Positions 62,869-64,000 of a stretch of DNA of 64,000 nt are shown in pieces. Origin of the DNA: Streptomyces katrae. Its GTDB lineage: Bacteria; Actinomycetota; Actinomycetes; Streptomycetales; Streptomycetaceae. The translations under genes were made by a program, and so were the position numbers. The stretch's first letter is position 1; every line of letters starts with the position of its first letter. Location of the stretch: NCBI RefSeq assembly GCF_000717655.1, contig NZ_JNZY01000043.1:62001-126000 (forward strand). The letters are read 5' to 3'. The notes beneath the pieces are model-generated. The model searched no databases and was not told the DNA's origin. It worked only from the letters and a program-made list of their open reading frames with translations.

Positions 62869-63639
62869 TTAGGCACCGAGCGCCGCACCGCCGTCGACGG
62901 TGAGGTCGTGCATCGTGATGTGGGCGGCCTTGTCGGAGAGCAGGAAGACCACCGCCTCGGCGACGTCCTCGGGACGCGCCAGCTTGCCCAGCGGGATCCC
63001 GACGCGGTACGCGTCCGGGACACCGTCGATGGAGGCCCGCGCGCTGCTCTCGTCCTGCCACATGGAGTTGAGCATCGGGGTGTCCGTGGAGCCCGGCGCC
63101 ACGAGGTTCGCGCGGATGCCGTACTTGGCGACCTCCAGCCCCAGGCACTTGGTGAACATCGTCGCGGCGGCCTTGGAGGCGGCGTACGCGGACATCTCGG
63201 TACGGGCGGTGCCCGCGGCGTTGGAGGCGATCGTGACGATCGCGCCCCGGCGGCGCGGCACCATGCGGTTGACGACGGCCCGGGAGACGAAGAAGACGCC
63301 CGTGGTGTTGACCGCGAACGTCGTGCTCCACTCCTGGTCGGTCAGGGTCCGCGCCTCGGCGAGCCGCAGCACGCCGGCGGCGTTGACGAGGAAGTCGAGC
63401 GGACCGACGAGCGCCTCGACGTCGTCGACCAGCGATTCGACGTCGGCACTGGAGGTGACGTCGGCCGGGAACGGATCGACCCGGCCGCCCTCCTCGGCGA
63501 CGGACTTGGCGACGTCGCGCAGGCGGTGGGCGTCCCGGTCGACCGCGGCCACCCGGACGCCCCGGGAGGCCAGGGCGCGGACGATGGCCTCGCCTATGCC
63601 GCCGGCCGCTCCGGTGACCAGAGCGATCTTTCCTTCCAT
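62869..63639 (-). CDS. DhbA-like 2,3-dihydro-3-hydroxyanthranilate dehydrogenase
   Basis: A 256-residue classical [17 protein letters not shown] (9-16 loop), NNAG-type NAAG, Ser139 (TIASNAAG), Tyr152 and Lys156 (AYAASKAA). EntA/DhbA enzymes oxidise 2,3-dihydro-2,3-dihydroxybenzoate; in the same position in 3-hydroxyanthranilate clusters the homologue oxidises dihydro-3-hydroxyanthranilate to 3-hydroxyanthranilate. The PhzD and PhzE genes downstream and the DAHP synthase upstream support the second substrate. The gap to PhzD is 19 bp. Confidence 0.87.
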   Translation of the reverse strand: MEGKIALVTGAAGGIGEAIVRALASRGVRVAAVDRDAHRLRDVAKSVAEEGGRVDPFPADVTSSADVESLVDDVEALVGPLDFLVNAAGVLRLAEARTLTDQEWSTTFAVNTTGVFFVSRAVVNRMVPRRRGAIVTIASNAAGTARTEMSAYAASKAAATMFTKCLGLEVAKYGIRANLVAPGSTDTPMLNSMWQDESSARASIDGVPDAYRVGIPLGKLARPEDVAEAVVFLLSDKAAHITMHDLTVDGGAALGA

Positions 63640-63669
63640 GATGGAGAAATCCCCTCTTCTTCTTCGGCC

Positions 63670-64000
63670 TCAGCCGCGCCAGGCCGAGACGACCTCGACG
63701 GCCTGGTCGACATTGAGGCGCGGGTCGCAGAACGAGGTGTACTTCTCGCCCAGTTCGTCGACGTGGTATTTGTCGGAAACGCATTCGTGGACCAGGTCCG
63801 GGGTCGTTTCCAGGTGGAGCCCGGCCGCCACTCCGCCGTTGTCGACGACGGCCTTCTGGAATTCCTCGACCTCGCGTACGACCGTTTCCACATAGCGGGT
63901 CTTGACGCCGCCGGGCAGGCTGACGGTATTCCCGTGCATCGGGTCGCACAGCCACAGCACCGGGTGCCCGGCGTCGTGCACCGCGCGGACCAGCTCCGGC
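63670..64000 (-). CDS. Class II DAHP synthase, C-terminal part (cut by window edge)
   Basis: About 110 C-terminal residues remain. They read PELVRAVHDAGHPVLWLCDPMHGNT, then TRYVETVVREVEEFQ, GLHLETTPDLVHECV and SFCDPRLNVDQAVEVV, the end of plant-type (class II, PhzC/AroF-like) 3-deoxy-D-arabino-heptulosonate-7-phosphate synthase, with the DPMHGN and HLE metal-binding segments. It would feed the shikimate pathway from PEP and erythrose-4-phosphate. It is the first known gene of the leftward operon and its 5' end, with any promoter, lies beyond the window. Confidence 0.92.
   Translation of the reverse strand, partial: PELVRAVHDAGHPVLWLCDPMHGNTVSLPGGVKTRYVETVVREVEEFQKAVVDNGGVAAGLHLETTPDLVHECVSDKYHVDELGEKYTSFCDPRLNVDQAVEVVSAWRG

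Noticed and set aside
60289..64000. Phenazine biosynthesis cluster
   Set aside because: phzF, phzB and phzG are not present in the window and a DhbA-like dehydrogenase follows PhzD, pointing to 3-hydroxyanthranilate. The region beyond 64000 could change this.

Overview
The window is high-GC DNA with GC-rich third codon positions, short intergenic gaps, frequent GTG/TTG starts and translationally coupled genes (ATGA or GTGA overlaps). Together with mycothiol-type enzymes, DUF4240, SseB-like and LURP-one genes, this points to a Streptomyces or close relative. No rRNA, tRNA or CRISPR array was seen.

Layout. 1-21.4 kb is ordinary chromosome: a pirin cut by the left edge, an acyl-CoA dehydrogenase, an M18 aminopeptidase, a thioredoxin/NHL protein, small conserved genes, a nitrilase, a mycothiol-dependent isomerase-like enzyme, MFS exporters, a GntR regulator, a papain-like protease with a chagasin-like inhibitor gene, and a secreted Pro/Ala/Lys-repeat protein. 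Gene relics of Uma2, AraC-type and LURP-one families lie between them. 21.4-25.5 kb holds an FMN reductase, a second pirin, an unknown protein whose 3' end runs into a repeat remnant, and a TetR regulator. 25.5-32.4 kb is a tight operon: SRPBCC protein, CreM-like AMP ligase, FAD hydroxylase, CreE-like nitrosuccinate synthase, CreD-like nitrosuccinate lyase. 32.5-38.6 kb is a nitrate module (NarK-type carrier, molybdopterin nitrate reductase, two FAD reductases) without a sirohaem nitrite reductase. 38.7-55.5 kb has an acyltransferase, a GriD/GriC-like (LuxC/LuxE-type) carboxylic acid reductase, three arylamine N-acetyltransferase (NAT) homologues, an esterase, an MFS pump, a BBE-type flavoenzyme, an aldo/keto reductase, a quinone-oxidoreductase-like enzyme and two tandem membrane-anchored vWA-like proteins. 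55.5-64 kb has a second FAD hydroxylase, an EPSP synthase, an orphan transketolase C-terminal domain, a short-chain dehydrogenase lacking its catalytic Lys, a DUF1857-like protein and a leftward operon for a 3-hydroxyanthranilate-type pathway (class II DAHP synthase, cut by the right edge; DhbA-like dehydrogenase; PhzD; PhzE; YdhR-like protein).

How it may work (inference). The right-hand operon would convert chorismate through aminodeoxyisochorismate and dihydro-3-hydroxyanthranilate to 3-hydroxyanthranilate, an ortho-aminophenol. The GriC/GriD-like pair could reduce an aryl acid to the aldehyde, the FAD hydroxylases could add oxygen, and the NATs could acylate nitrogen. CreE and CreD would make nitrite from aspartate, and the CreM-like ligase could use it to diazotise the aryl amine. 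A shared dyad, TGAAC-N6-GTTCA, lies upstream of the pirin, the diazotisation operon (beside the tetR gene) and the nitrate module. This suggests that one TetR repressor controls them together and that nitrate reduction may be a second nitrite source. No PKS or NRPS gene is visible, so the product is expected to be a small aromatic diazo/diazonium-derived compound, or a building block for a cluster elsewhere.
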